The notes beneath the pieces were generated by a model. That model was not told the DNA's origin. It searched no databases and saw nothing but the letters and a program-made list of their open reading frames with translations. Both the position numbers and the translations under genes were made by a program. Positions 1 through 8,018 of a DNA stretch of 42,843 nucleotides are shown one piece after another. The stretch lies in the NCBI GenBank assembly GCA_020351775.1, contig CP070666.1:5363326-5406168 (forward strand), written 5' to 3'. Positions within the stretch are counted from its first letter, which is position 1. Every line of letters begins with the position of its first letter. Source of the DNA: Gemmatimonadota bacterium. Its GTDB lineage: Bacteria; Gemmatimonadota; Gemmatimonadetes; Gemmatimonadales; GWC2-71-9.

Positions 1-1443
1 GCCCAGGCGATTGACCGGCATGCCGGAGGCTCGGCGTACGATCAGGTGATCGTGGGTTACCTGCTCAAGATCGCCGAAGAGCTCAGGACCAGCCAAGGGG
101 GCGAGGCCGTCGCTCTCAAGAAGCGTGTATCGAAGCTCGTCTCGTCGTTAGATGACAAGACCAAGGGCAGACTGCTCCACATGGGCGGAGACAGGCTACA
201 GCGACAGCGGTTCATGCTCAATGCCAGCGAGGGCATGACGCTCGATGCGGTCATCGATCTGGTAAAGGCCTGGGCCGGCACCGAGGAGCAAGATATCTCA
301 CACTCGCTGGTTCGCATGCTGGAGAAACTGTCACGCCACGCGGATGAGGGCAGTGGTGTGCGCCGCGACAACGCGGAAGCGTCGCTGCGGGAACAAGTGC
401 GCGGTCTCATCCAGAACTGGAGTCTGACCGATCCCAATCCCGATGCTTATAGTGCGTCGCTGGAGGCGATGAGTCGGGAGCGGATCGGGTTTGCGGTACC
501 CAGCAAGGAGCGGTTCCTGCCGGAGCCTCAGCGGCTGCTGGAGATGGCGCTGGAGGTCGATACAGTGGGCGATCAAGTGTTTCGAGCCGTGGACCGGCTG
601 GTCGAGGAGGGCGAACTCGGCTGGGTGCTCGAGCAGATCGAGCAGGCCGATGCCCCCACAGTGACGCAAGCCGTGTGGGACTACTTGGGTGGAGGGAAAC
701 TGCGCGACATGCTCACCGAGCAGAACCTGGATCCCGATACACTCGACGCAATCGTCAACCGGATGGGGATGGGTAGTGCTGAGCCGATGCTCGACGTCCT
801 GGCGGAGACGGAGTCAACTCAGTCGCGCCGCATGCTGGTCGATCGGCTCGCCAAGCTCGGCAGCGAAATCGGCCCGCGAGTGGTTGCCTGGCTCGATGAT
901 CCTCGTTGGTACGTGCAGCGCAACATGCTGTCTGTTTTGGCGGAGCTGCCAAAGCTACCCCCTGGGTTCAACAGCGCGAAGTTCCTGCAACACTCGGATG
1001 CACGAGTCCGACGACAAGCTGTCACCGTCAGCCTTCGCATAGCTGCGCTCAGGGATCGAGCGGTCTGCTCGGCCATCGCAGATTCCGATGAGCGCATCAA
1101 CCGGATGGGAATGAATGCGGCGCTCGAATCCTGTCCGGAAGCAGCCATTGCTTTAGTAGTGCAGAAGGCGACGGCAGCGGAATCGGAGGCGCAGCGGTTG
1201 ATGGCGATCCAGGTGCTGGGTGCGTCCGGTCGCCCCGCCGCGCTCAACGCTCTGCTGGCCATTGCCAAACCGAAGCGGAGGTCGCTGCTGGGGCTGAGGC
1301 CCAGGGCCTGGGGCAGGGAATCGCTCGCAGCGGTGAGAGCGCTGCGGTCGTTCGAGTCAGACGACCGTGCCAGGCGAGTACTGGAGATGGCAGCGAAATC
1401 CCGCGACACGGATCTGGTGCGTGCTGCCACAGGGGAGCGGTAA
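1..1443 (+). CDS. HEAT-like repeat protein, 5' end outside window
   Basis: The reading frame is open from base 1, so this is the C-terminal 480 codons of a longer gene. The GTG at 46 is an internal valine as likely as a start. The protein is helical. From about residue 200 it has Arg/Ala/Leu-rich helix pairs typical of HEAT or armadillo repeats, for example the stretch around LDDPRWYVQRNMLSVLAELP followed by VRRQAVTVSLRIAALRD. No catalytic motif or membrane segment is visible. It ends three bases before the HD-GYP gene, so the two are very likely co-transcribed, and it may be a scaffold or signalling partner of that protein. The function is otherwise unknown. Confidence 0.75.
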   Translation, partial: AQAIDRHAGGSAYDQVIVGYLLKIAEELRTSQGGEAVALKKRVSKLVSSLDDKTKGRLLHMGGDRLQRQRFMLNASEGMTLDAVIDLVKAWAGTEEQDISHSLVRMLEKLSRHADEGSGVRRDNAEASLREQVRGLIQNWSLTDPNPDAYSASLEAMSRERIGFAVPSKERFLPEPQRLLEMALEVDTVGDQVFRAVDRLVEEGELGWVLEQIEQADAPTVTQAVWDYLGGGKLRDMLTEQNLDPDTLDAIVNRMGMGSAEPMLDVLAETESTQSRRMLVDRLAKLGSEIGPRVVAWLDDPRWYVQRNMLSVLAELPKLPPGFNSAKFLQHSDARVRRQAVTVSLRIAALRDRAVCSAIADSDERINRMGMNAALESCPEAAIALVVQKATAAESEAQRLMAIQVLGASGRPAALNALLAIAKPKRRSLLGLRPRAWGRESLAAVRALRSFESDDRARRVLEMAAKSRDTDLVRAATGER

Positions 1444-1446
1444 ACC

Positions 1447-2613
1447 ATGCAGCGTGCTGCCGAATTCTTGAAGTCCTTTGCGCAGGCGATGTCCGCTCTG
1501 TCGCTCTATCCAGAGGGTCACAGCGTGCGTGAGCGTGCACTGGATGCGACCTATGAGAAGCTGACCGACCTGCTGAGTGAAGATCCGGCGCCCCAGTTCA
1601 CGTTCCTGGCTGACGAGGTCATCTACGGCAAGTCACCGCTGCGCGAGATGCGTAATTGGGAGTGGAGTTCGCGACTGTCCGGCATCGGCATGCAGCGACT
1701 AGAAATGGATCGCACGACCACGCGGGACGATCTGGAGTTGCTGCTGAGCGACGCGCTGGGCCTGCTTTCTGGGGCTGGGATCAACACTGCGGAAGCTCGA
1801 TACATGCGGCCTTCAGGGATCAGGTGGGGCGAGATCGGGATTCGCGGTGAGGCTGAGGGGCTGACCGCCGTGGAGACTGCGACCATTGCCCTCACGTTGA
1901 GCGAGGAGGCCGACACCATCCGCTGGATGCACGAGGAGGTGGCTACGGGCCGCGATCTTCCCATGCTCGAAGTGGAGGCCGTCGTCCGAGCGCTTTCGGT
2001 CGCAATGCACGGCGATCGCCAGATGCTGCTGCCGCTGCTCAAGCTGCGTGAGTTCGACGAGTATACCACGACGCACTCGCTCAATGTCTCGGTGCTCACG
2101 ATGGCCCTGGCCGAATGGTTGGGATTCAGTGCTGGAGACGTACGCGCATTCGGCGTTGCGGGACTGCTACACGACCTCGGCAAGGTGAAGATCCCTCTGG
2201 AGATCTTGAACAAGGCAGGGAAACTTGACGAGCACGAGCGGGTCGTGATGAATGCTCACCCCGTGGAAGGGGCCCGCTTGATAATCGCAGAGGAGCCCGA
2301 ACTGGACATGGCGGCTGTCGTGGCGTACGAGCACCACGTCATGCTCAATGGCGGAGGCTACCCATCGTTCAAGTACGAGCGTGACTGCCACGACGCGAGC
2401 AAGCTGGTGCACGTGTGTGATGTGTACGATGCGCTACGGACCAATCGTCCGTATCGGGATGCATGGGCCTCGGACAAGGTGCTCGCATACCTGGAGGAAC
2501 GCTCAGGCGTGGAGTTCGACGGCGGGATCGCCCACGCCTTCTCGACCATGATGCGGAACTGGGGACCACAAGTCGTCCGTCTCACCGAAGACGAGCCGTT
2601 GCCCGCGTCCTAG
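1447..2613 (+). CDS. HD-GYP domain protein (cyclic-di-GMP phosphodiesterase family)
   Basis: This 388-residue protein has an N-terminal region of unknown type (about 1-190, beginning with an LYPEGHSVRERAL segment) and an HD-GYP domain (about 200-370). Visible metal-site residues are H210, H242-D243 in LLHDLGKVKIP, H271 in NAHPVEG, and H296-H297. The signature reads HHVMLNGGGYP instead of the usual HHExxDGxGYP, so Glu is replaced by Val and Asp by Asn. HD-GYP proteins hydrolyse cyclic di-nucleotides, mostly c-di-GMP. The Glu of HHE contributes to a third metal in some structures, so this one may be a bi-metal or altered-activity member. No receiver domain or membrane helix is seen, so the protein is probably cytoplasmic. 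The HEAT-like gene lies immediately upstream. Confidence 0.88.
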   Translation: MQRAAEFLKSFAQAMSALSLYPEGHSVRERALDATYEKLTDLLSEDPAPQFTFLADEVIYGKSPLREMRNWEWSSRLSGIGMQRLEMDRTTTRDDLELLLSDALGLLSGAGINTAEARYMRPSGIRWGEIGIRGEAEGLTAVETATIALTLSEEADTIRWMHEEVATGRDLPMLEVEAVVRALSVAMHGDRQMLLPLLKLREFDEYTTTHSLNVSVLTMALAEWLGFSAGDVRAFGVAGLLHDLGKVKIPLEILNKAGKLDEHERVVMNAHPVEGARLIIAEEPELDMAAVVAYEHHVMLNGGGYPSFKYERDCHDASKLVHVCDVYDALRTNRPYRDAWASDKVLAYLEERSGVEFDGGIAHAFSTMMRNWGPQVVRLTEDEPLPAS

Positions 2614-3422
2614 CCGGAGAGGCCCAGTGACAGCTGTTGGTCTTGTTGCAGCAAGTCGATCGGCTGTAGCGGCTCGTCCTGCGGTGCGATGTGCAACCTG
2701 CCGCCGAACCCACTTGCTTGCAGAACAGCCCGTATCTCTCGCGCCGCCAGTTGCGGGCGATTGCACCTGTCACTCAAGTGCAGCAGGACCACTGTGCCCA
2801 ATTCGGGGTGCACCAGCTGACGCAACAGATTGGCTGCCGCCCTGTTCGAGAGATGTCCTCCTGGGCCGGCAATGCGTTGGCGGACATGGATGGGGTAGGG
2901 GCCCTGACGCAGCATGCCCTCATCGTGGTTTGCCTCGACCAGGAGGCAATGGCAGTCGCGCAGCAATTCGATCAGTCGGTGAGTCGGACGGCCGACATCG
3001 TACGCCAAACCCAGCTTCAAGCGACTGAGTCCTGACTCGACGGTCACCGCGATTGGCTCCAGTGCGTCGTGGCTGGTGTGGCAGGTGGTCACGGTGAATC
3101 CGCACACTTGAGCTAGCTCCCCGACCGGCAGCAGCACTGCATCCAACTCGCGTTGTCGGCGCCGCAACGCCCTCAGCGTGCCGTGAGAGCCGTACACCGG
3201 GCAGCGCAGTGCTCTGGCCAGCGCCGCTGCACCGCGTGAGTGATCTCCATGCTCGTGCGTCAGGAGGATGCCCGCTACCGACTCCAGCTCGATCCCTGCG
3301 GCCTTGGCACGTCGTCGTAAAGACCTAACTCCGAAACCGGCGTCGATCAGGAGAGTGTTGCTCTCGGCCTGGAGTGCCACCGCGTTGCCACGGCTGCCCG
3401 AACCGAGAACGAAGACCTTCAC
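2610..3422 (-). CDS. MBL-fold metallo-hydrolase, WalJ/YycJ type
   Basis: This 270-residue protein starts MKVFVLGSGSRGNA, the usual opening of the YycJ/WalJ branch of the metallo-beta-lactamase fold. It carries the metal motif THEHGDH at residues 55-61, with later histidines and aspartates of the fold (CHTSHDA, EANHDE, HLSDRC). Family members are nucleases or phosphoesterases; WalJ has been linked to coordination of cell division with DNA replication. The exact substrate cannot be read from sequence. Its stop codon overlaps the end of the convergent HD-GYP gene. Its ATG overlaps the stop of the GlmU-like gene by 4 bp, so it is the last gene of a minus-strand operon. Confidence 0.88.
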   Translation of the reverse strand: MKVFVLGSGSRGNAVALQAESNTLLIDAGFGVRSLRRRAKAAGIELESVAGILLTHEHGDHSRGAAALARALRCPVYGSHGTLRALRRRQRELDAVLLPVGELAQVCGFTVTTCHTSHDALEPIAVTVESGLSRLKLGLAYDVGRPTHRLIELLRDCHCLLVEANHDEGMLRQGPYPIHVRQRIAGPGGHLSNRAAANLLRQLVHPELGTVVLLHLSDRCNRPQLAAREIRAVLQASGFGGRLHIAPQDEPLQPIDLLQQDQQLSLGLSG

Positions 3423-4591
3423 TGTCTCACCGTGTGGTCATATACTGCGGTCAGCATGGTGCGTATCTCATCAGTTAATTCCACGTGCCTGCGAGGCAGA
3501 ACCCGCTCGGCGACTCTCAAGAATCCGTCCAGCTGCATCCGCTCGCCCGCCACTCCCCAGGCAAATGGTGGCACGTATTTGATCGCAGTCGCCTGACCGA
3601 ACACGTTGGCGCCGGCCCCGACCGCCGCGCCCGTAGATAGCATGGTACCAATCGCGGTCTTGCAATGGTCTCCGAACAGCGTGCCCAGGAACTGGCGACC
3701 GGTTTCCAGAGGCTCTCCTCCTAGCACCAGCTTCACGTTGCCGTATGTGTTCTTGAGGTTGGATGTCGTCGTACCTGCTCCGAGGTTGACCCACCGTCCC
3801 AAGACTGAGTGACCGACAAAGCCGTCATGCCCCTTGTTGGCATAACCCAGCATGACCGAGTCGGACATCTCTCCCCGCACCTTGCACCGGGGTCCGACGC
3901 TACAGGCGTGAATGGGCCCTCCCAGCACCTCGCAACCAGGACCGACGTAAAGGGGCCCCTCCAACCGGGTCCCTGATTTCACGTGCGTATGCTGCTCTAT
4001 CACGACGACACCGTGTCGCACATCGAAAGTGGTGCCGGGTTCCACCGCTGCCCCGAGTGTCACCACGTGCCCGGGATCTCCGATCACGATACAGCCTTGG
4101 GGAAGCGGATCACCCGGCTCGTTGGTGAAATCGTCAGTGTCTGGCGCCAGCAGATGCTCAAGGGCCGTGATCAAGTCGTACGTGCCGTTGAGGATCAGTC
4201 CGTCGATTTCAGTCTCGTCCCAGTCTTCGTGTGCCCCGTCCCACGTGGAGCCCTCAGGCACCCACCAACCCACAGTGATTCCTTGGTTGACCAGGCGCAG
4301 CGGTCCCCGACCGTCGAGGTCGAGCGGAACGCCAGCCGGTGCAAAGTCAGAGCGGCCAACCACAGCGGGGCCGGCGACTGGCTGCCGCTGGCTCACCGGC
4401 GGCACCCCTTCCTCCACGAAAGACTTGAGATGCGGTGCCCCGAAGATCTGGCTGGCGTCGGCCTCCGCTACTGCTTCCCAGCGTTCCCGGATGAGCCATG
4501 CCCCAGCCCGCAACTCGCTCACCGGCCTGCAGTCGGCAAATGGAAACCAGGCCGGTCCCGGTTCGGGTTCCAGCATGATTACGGATTTCAT
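3419..4591 (-). CDS. GlmU-like putative sugar nucleotidyltransferase / acyltransferase
   Basis: The 390-residue protein resembles the GlmU-like family known mainly from Bacteroidota. The N-terminus (FPFADCRPVSELRAGAWLIR) matches that family, which lacks the classical GGxGTR loop of nucleotidyltransferases. The C-terminal half (about 190-370) is a left-handed beta-helix of hexapeptide repeats, with GlmU-like segments NKGHDGFVGHSVLGRWVNLG and TTTSNLKNTYGN. By analogy it would make or modify a UDP-amino sugar, but neither substrate nor activity is shown by the sequence. It overlaps manC upstream and the MBL gene downstream by 4 bp each, so translation is coupled within a nucleotide-sugar operon. 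Confidence 0.82.
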   Translation of the reverse strand: MKSVIMLEPEPGPAWFPFADCRPVSELRAGAWLIRERWEAVAEADASQIFGAPHLKSFVEEGVPPVSQRQPVAGPAVVGRSDFAPAGVPLDLDGRGPLRLVNQGITVGWWVPEGSTWDGAHEDWDETEIDGLILNGTYDLITALEHLLAPDTDDFTNEPGDPLPQGCIVIGDPGHVVTLGAAVEPGTTFDVRHGVVVIEQHTHVKSGTRLEGPLYVGPGCEVLGGPIHACSVGPRCKVRGEMSDSVMLGYANKGHDGFVGHSVLGRWVNLGAGTTTSNLKNTYGNVKLVLGGEPLETGRQFLGTLFGDHCKTAIGTMLSTGAAVGAGANVFGQATAIKYVPPFAWGVAGERMQLDGFLRVAERVLPRRHVELTDEIRTMLTAVYDHTVRQ

Positions 4592-5625
4592 CGCTGCGTT
4601 CTCCGGATCGCCTCGGGCAAAGCGTCGAGGAGATCTTTGAGTTGAGTTGATCGTTGCTTCGTCGTGACGAGCGTGATCCCGTTGGCCTGAACCACGACCA
4701 GATCGCTGATCCCGTCCAGCACCACGGCACCGTCATCGGCCCATGCAATGCAGCCATCAGACTGCCGCTGAAACACCCGACCTGCGAGTACGTTGCCGGA
4801 TTCGTCTTCCTGTCGCACGCGGCCCAGTGCGGCCCAGGTGCCGACGTCGTCCCAACGGAATTGGCCTGGCACACACACGACCCGATTGCTGCGCTCGAAG
4901 TGCGACACGTCCACCGCAATTGGCGTGACGGCGTTGAAGAAGCCTGCAACATCGTCGCCCCGGAGCAGATGAATGTGGGGAGCGATTTCGGGTGCGACTC
5001 GTTCTGTCTCGGAGAAGAACCTCCGGCTGGTCCACGCGAACAGGCCGCTATTCCACAAAGCCCCGGTCGCGATGAGCTCGGCTGCGCGCTCTGCGTCCGG
5101 CTTCTCGAGAAAGCCACGCACACGCATCAGGTCGCTGCCGAGTGCTTCACCCGGGAGAATGTAGCCGTATCCCGACTCGGGGCGGGTGGGCTCAACCCCC
5201 ACCGTCACCAATGCGTCGTGTCGGCGTGCCGCCTGCAACGCTCGCAGCGCCGTGTCGCGGAACATCGCGTCGTCTCCAACGAACCAGTCGGCGTGCAGCG
5301 AGAGTACTGCGGCGTCACGGTCACGTTCACTGGCGACCAAGGTAGCCCAGGTCAACGCGGGAGCCGTCGACGCTGCACGTGGCTCGGTGAGCACGTTTTC
5401 CGGAGGAATGGTCGGCAGTAGCCGCTTCGTCTCTTCGGCGAGCGTGCGGCCGGTGATTATCAGCGTCTGCTCAGGTGCGATCAGGCCTTCCAGCCGCTCG
5501 ATGGTCTCTTGGATGAGCGGCTTCTGGCCAACGAGGGATAGCATCTGCTTGGGCCGGCCAGCAGTGGACAGGGGCCAGAACCGGGTTCCCGAACCTCCCG
5601 CCAGAACGGCGGCCCAGTTGGTCAC
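4588..5625 (-). CDS. manC: Mannose-1-phosphate guanylyltransferase
   Basis: The 345-residue enzyme would convert mannose-1-phosphate and GTP to GDP-mannose for surface polysaccharide or glycosylation. The pyrophosphorylase signature LAGGSGTRFWPLS is at residues 8-20, and GRPKQMLSLVG follows. EKPDAERAAELIATGALWNS is the typical sugar-phosphate binding segment. The length fits the single-domain form; the C-terminal isomerase domain of bifunctional ManC/AlgA is absent. The start is GTG, and no better start keeps the beta strand ahead of the GGxGTR loop. An 81-nt gap with an inverted repeat separates it from the Roadblock gene upstream on the same strand. Confidence 0.9.
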   Translation of the reverse strand: MTNWAAVLAGGSGTRFWPLSTAGRPKQMLSLVGQKPLIQETIERLEGLIAPEQTLIITGRTLAEETKRLLPTIPPENVLTEPRAASTAPALTWATLVASERDRDAAVLSLHADWFVGDDAMFRDTALRALQAARRHDALVTVGVEPTRPESGYGYILPGEALGSDLMRVRGFLEKPDAERAAELIATGALWNSGLFAWTSRRFFSETERVAPEIAPHIHLLRGDDVAGFFNAVTPIAVDVSHFERSNRVVCVPGQFRWDDVGTWAALGRVRQEDESGNVLAGRVFQRQSDGCIAWADDGAVVLDGISDLVVVQANGITLVTTKQRSTQLKDLLDALPEAIRRTQR

Positions 5626-5663
5626 CGAACCCGCCGCGGCATCATCGCGCGTAGGTCGGCGGT

Positions 5664-5684
5664 TCTCACGTGTATCATGTGAGA
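5664..5684. repeat. 21-bp near-perfect inverted repeat upstream of manC
   Basis: The arms TCTCACGTG and CATGTGAGA flank a TAT centre, with one mismatch in nine. The repeat lies 38 bp upstream of the manC GTG and 22 bp beyond the stop of the Roadblock gene. There is no U-run on either side, so it looks more like a dimeric regulator's operator than an intrinsic terminator. Confidence 0.5.
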
Positions 5685-5706
5685 GGGGGCCACTGGCGTG
5701 TGGCGG

Positions 5707-6060
5707 TCAGAGTAGTTGGGCAATCGCGGCTCGGTGGCGCCGCAGTTCAAACAGCAACTGTCCGATGTTGATTTCCGGCTCGACCAAAATCGCCAGCAAC
5801 GTTTCGGGCGTCAGTTCACCGATGACTGCCAGACCGCTGTCGAACTCAACCACTCCGAATCCGAAGCTGCCGCGGCCGCTGGCTTCACCGAGGCGACTGC
5901 AACTCTCCACGATGGGCGGTACCAGCGCGGCCATGCTCTCGGAATCGAGTGTGTCGCTGGTCCGGCTGTCAATCGGCAAGCCATCTCGGCCCAGCACGAT
6001 GACGGCGTCGACTCCCTCACGGTTACGCAAGACCTTCACTACATCGCGTATCGTCGCCAT
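5707..6060 (-). CDS. Roadblock/LC7-domain protein
   Basis: This 117-residue protein has the Roadblock/LC7 fold pattern: MATIRDVVKVLRNREGVDAV, then VLGRDGLPIDS, and a central FGFGVVEFDSGLAVIGELT strand pair. Bacterial Roadblock proteins act with small Ras-like GTPases such as MglA/MglB or with polarity and motility modules. No GTPase gene is adjacent. An in-frame ATG at 6096 would add 12 residues, but MATIRDV fits the family better. A TTGACT-17-TAGCTT promoter ends only 7 bp before this ATG, so the mRNA may be leaderless. It is the first gene of the minus-strand block leading to manC. Confidence 0.82.
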   Translation of the reverse strand: MATIRDVVKVLRNREGVDAVIVLGRDGLPIDSRTSDTLDSESMAALVPPIVESCSRLGEASGRGSFGFGVVEFDSGLAVIGELTPETLLAILVEPEINIGQLLFELRRHRAAIAQLL

Positions 6061-6067
6061 GCGCGGC

Positions 6068-6096
6068 AAGCTAGGAGCGCCACGGTTCGAAGTCAA
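6068..6096 (-). promoter_or_regulatory. Predicted promoter of the Roadblock gene
   Basis: On the minus strand TTGACT (6096-6091) is followed after 17 bp by TAGCTT (6073-6068). The start codon at 6060 is 7 bp further, close to the expected +1. The -35 box is good and the -10 box is weak. It lies back to back with the promoter of the lipoprotein gene. Confidence 0.45.
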
Positions 6097-6110
6097 GCCA
6101 AATCAACGGC

Positions 6111-6139
6111 TTGACCGGGTTTCGGAGCCGGGCTAATCT
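6111..6139 (+). promoter_or_regulatory. Predicted promoter of the lipoprotein gene at 6152
   Basis: TTGACC (6111-6116), a 17-bp spacer and TAATCT (6134-6139) lie 12 bp before the ATG at 6152. A transcript starting about 7 bp after the -10 box would have a leader of only about five bases, with no room for a normal ribosome binding site. Confidence 0.45.
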
Positions 6140-6151
6140 TCTGCCACCGCT

Positions 6152-6730
6152 ATGAGATCTATATCGTTTGCGCCCTTCGCGTTGGCCGGATCCGTAACGT
6201 TCGCTCTGGGAGTAGCGACGGGCTGTGGCGACTCCACCGGCCTGGGGCCCGCTGTGTTCACCAATTTCGTGGACACGGTCACACTTGCTGCGCTGAGAGA
6301 CACACCGGTCCCAGCCGCAAGCGGTTTCGATATGGTATTTGGGCGGCTCGCACGTACCGATCAGGGCCAACCGTTCGACTTCGCGTTCGATATCGACGAT
6401 GAGGGCACAGCCGTATTGTTTCCGGCCGGGCTGATGGGATTCCAGAAGGAACCCGGTTGGCGTCGCTCCAACCAGGAGTTCGCGGAGATCGCTAGAGCCC
6501 CGACAGAGGACTACACCGTCGACAGCCCGCTGACTGTCGCGCTGGACGATGTCTTCATTGCGCGGTCGCGCAATTCCTCCAGCGGTTGCGGCTACTTGGG
6601 ATCGTTGCCTCGCTATGGCAAATTCCGTGTGCTGGAGCTGAATTTCGAGGAGCGCAGTCTTACGCTGGAAGTGCTCGTCGATCTGAATTGTGGTTTCCGG
6701 GGACTCGAGCCCGGCGTTCCCACCTCCTAA
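6152..6730 (+). CDS. Hypothetical lipoprotein
   Basis: The 192-residue protein begins with a hydrophobic signal segment ending in a lipobox-like sequence (LGVATGC, Cys at residue 25), so it is probably exported and lipidated. The mature part contains DFAFDIDDEGTAVLFPAG and two later cysteines (SSGCGYLG and DLNCGFRG) that could form a disulfide. I recognise no family. It ends five bases before the serS GTG and is probably co-transcribed with serS. Its function is unknown. Confidence 0.75.
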   Translation: MRSISFAPFALAGSVTFALGVATGCGDSTGLGPAVFTNFVDTVTLAALRDTPVPAASGFDMVFGRLARTDQGQPFDFAFDIDDEGTAVLFPAGLMGFQKEPGWRRSNQEFAEIARAPTEDYTVDSPLTVALDDVFIARSRNSSSGCGYLGSLPRYGKFRVLELNFEERSLTLEVLVDLNCGFRGLEPGVPTS

Positions 6731-6734
6731 GCTC

Positions 6735-8018
6735 GTGATTGACATCCGACTGATCCGAGAATCCTCCGATTCGGTTCGGGCCGCTCTGGCGCGTCGTGAT
6801 CCGACTCTGGATTCGCGGATTGACCAGATCCTGGAACTGGATCGTGCAAGACGCGACGTACTCAAGCGCGTCGAACTGTTGAAGGCTGAACGCAACCGCT
6901 CTTCGGAGGAAGTCGGTCGTCTGAAGCAGCAGAAATCCGATGCGACAGCACTGCTGACGCGACTCAAGCGGTTGAGTGACGAGATAAAACAACTGGATCA
7001 AGAGCTGCGAGGCATCGAACAGCGGCTCAACGACGAACTGCTGCTCGTGCCTAACATACCGGCCGATGAACTGCCCGACGGGGACGAATCGGCCAACCGG
7101 ACGATCCGCTCCTGGGGTGATCCACCCGATTTCGACTTCGAGCCGAAGCCTCATTGGGAGGTTGGAGAGAAGCTCGGCATTCTCGACCTGCCCCGGGGCG
7201 CGGTTATCGCCGGTAGCGGTTTTCCTCTGTTCAAGCACATGGGGGCACGCCTGGTGAGGGCGCTGATCAACTTCATGATCGACATGCACGTCCGAGAGCA
7301 CGGCTATGTCGAAGTGGCGCCGCCCCTCCTGGTCACGAGGGACACTGCCAAAGCGACCGGTCAGATACCGGATCTCGAAGGCAATATGTACGTGACGGCG
7401 GAAGGACTATACCTGATTCCCACCGCTGAAGTCCCGGTCACCAACATCCATCGCGAGACGGTCCTGACTGCCGACCAGCTTCCCAGTTGCTACGTGGCCT
7501 ACACTCCGTGCTTCCGGCGGGAAGCCGGCGCACACGGAAAGGACACGCGTGGCATCATCCGAGTGCACCAGTTCGACAAGGTCGAATTGGTGCGGTTTTG
7601 CCGTCCGGAGGAGTCGCGCGATGAGTTGGAGACGATACTGCGACACGCCGAGGCGGTGCTGCAGCGGTTGGTGTTGCCGTACCGCGTCGTGCTGCTGGCT
7701 GCGGGCGACATCGGGTTCGCCAGTGCCATGACCTATGATCTGGAGCTCTGGGCGGCCGGGGTAGGCAAGTGGCTCGAGGTATCCAGCGCGAGCACGTTCA
7801 CCGATTTTCAGTCCCGCCGTGCAAATATTCGGTACCGTCCCCAGCCCCGCGCCAAGCCAGAATACGTTCACACGCTGAACGCTTCGGGAGTGGCGTTGCC
7901 CCGCACAATCATTGCCTTGCTGGAGAACAATCAGCAGCCCGATGGGTCGGTCCGGATCCCCGAGGCACTGGTGCCGTACCTGGGGACTGATTGTCTGAAG
8001 CCCGATGGTGGCGCGTAG
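6735..8018 (+). CDS. serS: Seryl-tRNA synthetase
   Basis: The 427-residue class II synthetase charges tRNA-Ser, and also tRNA-Sec as the first step of selenocysteine synthesis. The N-terminal antiparallel coiled coil (about 30-105, rich in Leu/Arg/Glu) is followed by the catalytic core. Motif 2 is CFRREAGAHGKDTRGIIRVH and motif 3 is near the C-terminus (LNASGVALPRTIIALLEN). The GTG at 6735 was chosen because VIDIRLIRE matches the family's N-terminus and lies just past the preceding stop; an upstream GTG at 6690 would run through the lipoprotein gene. The 3' end overlaps the histidine kinase start by 14 bp. Confidence 0.95.
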   Translation: MIDIRLIRESSDSVRAALARRDPTLDSRIDQILELDRARRDVLKRVELLKAERNRSSEEVGRLKQQKSDATALLTRLKRLSDEIKQLDQELRGIEQRLNDELLLVPNIPADELPDGDESANRTIRSWGDPPDFDFEPKPHWEVGEKLGILDLPRGAVIAGSGFPLFKHMGARLVRALINFMIDMHVREHGYVEVAPPLLVTRDTAKATGQIPDLEGNMYVTAEGLYLIPTAEVPVTNIHRETVLTADQLPSCYVAYTPCFRREAGAHGKDTRGIIRVHQFDKVELVRFCRPEESRDELETILRHAEAVLQRLVLPYRVVLLAAGDIGFASAMTYDLELWAAGVGKWLEVSSASTFTDFQSRRANIRYRPQPRAKPEYVHTLNASGVALPRTIIALLENNQQPDGSVRIPEALVPYLGTDCLKPDGGA

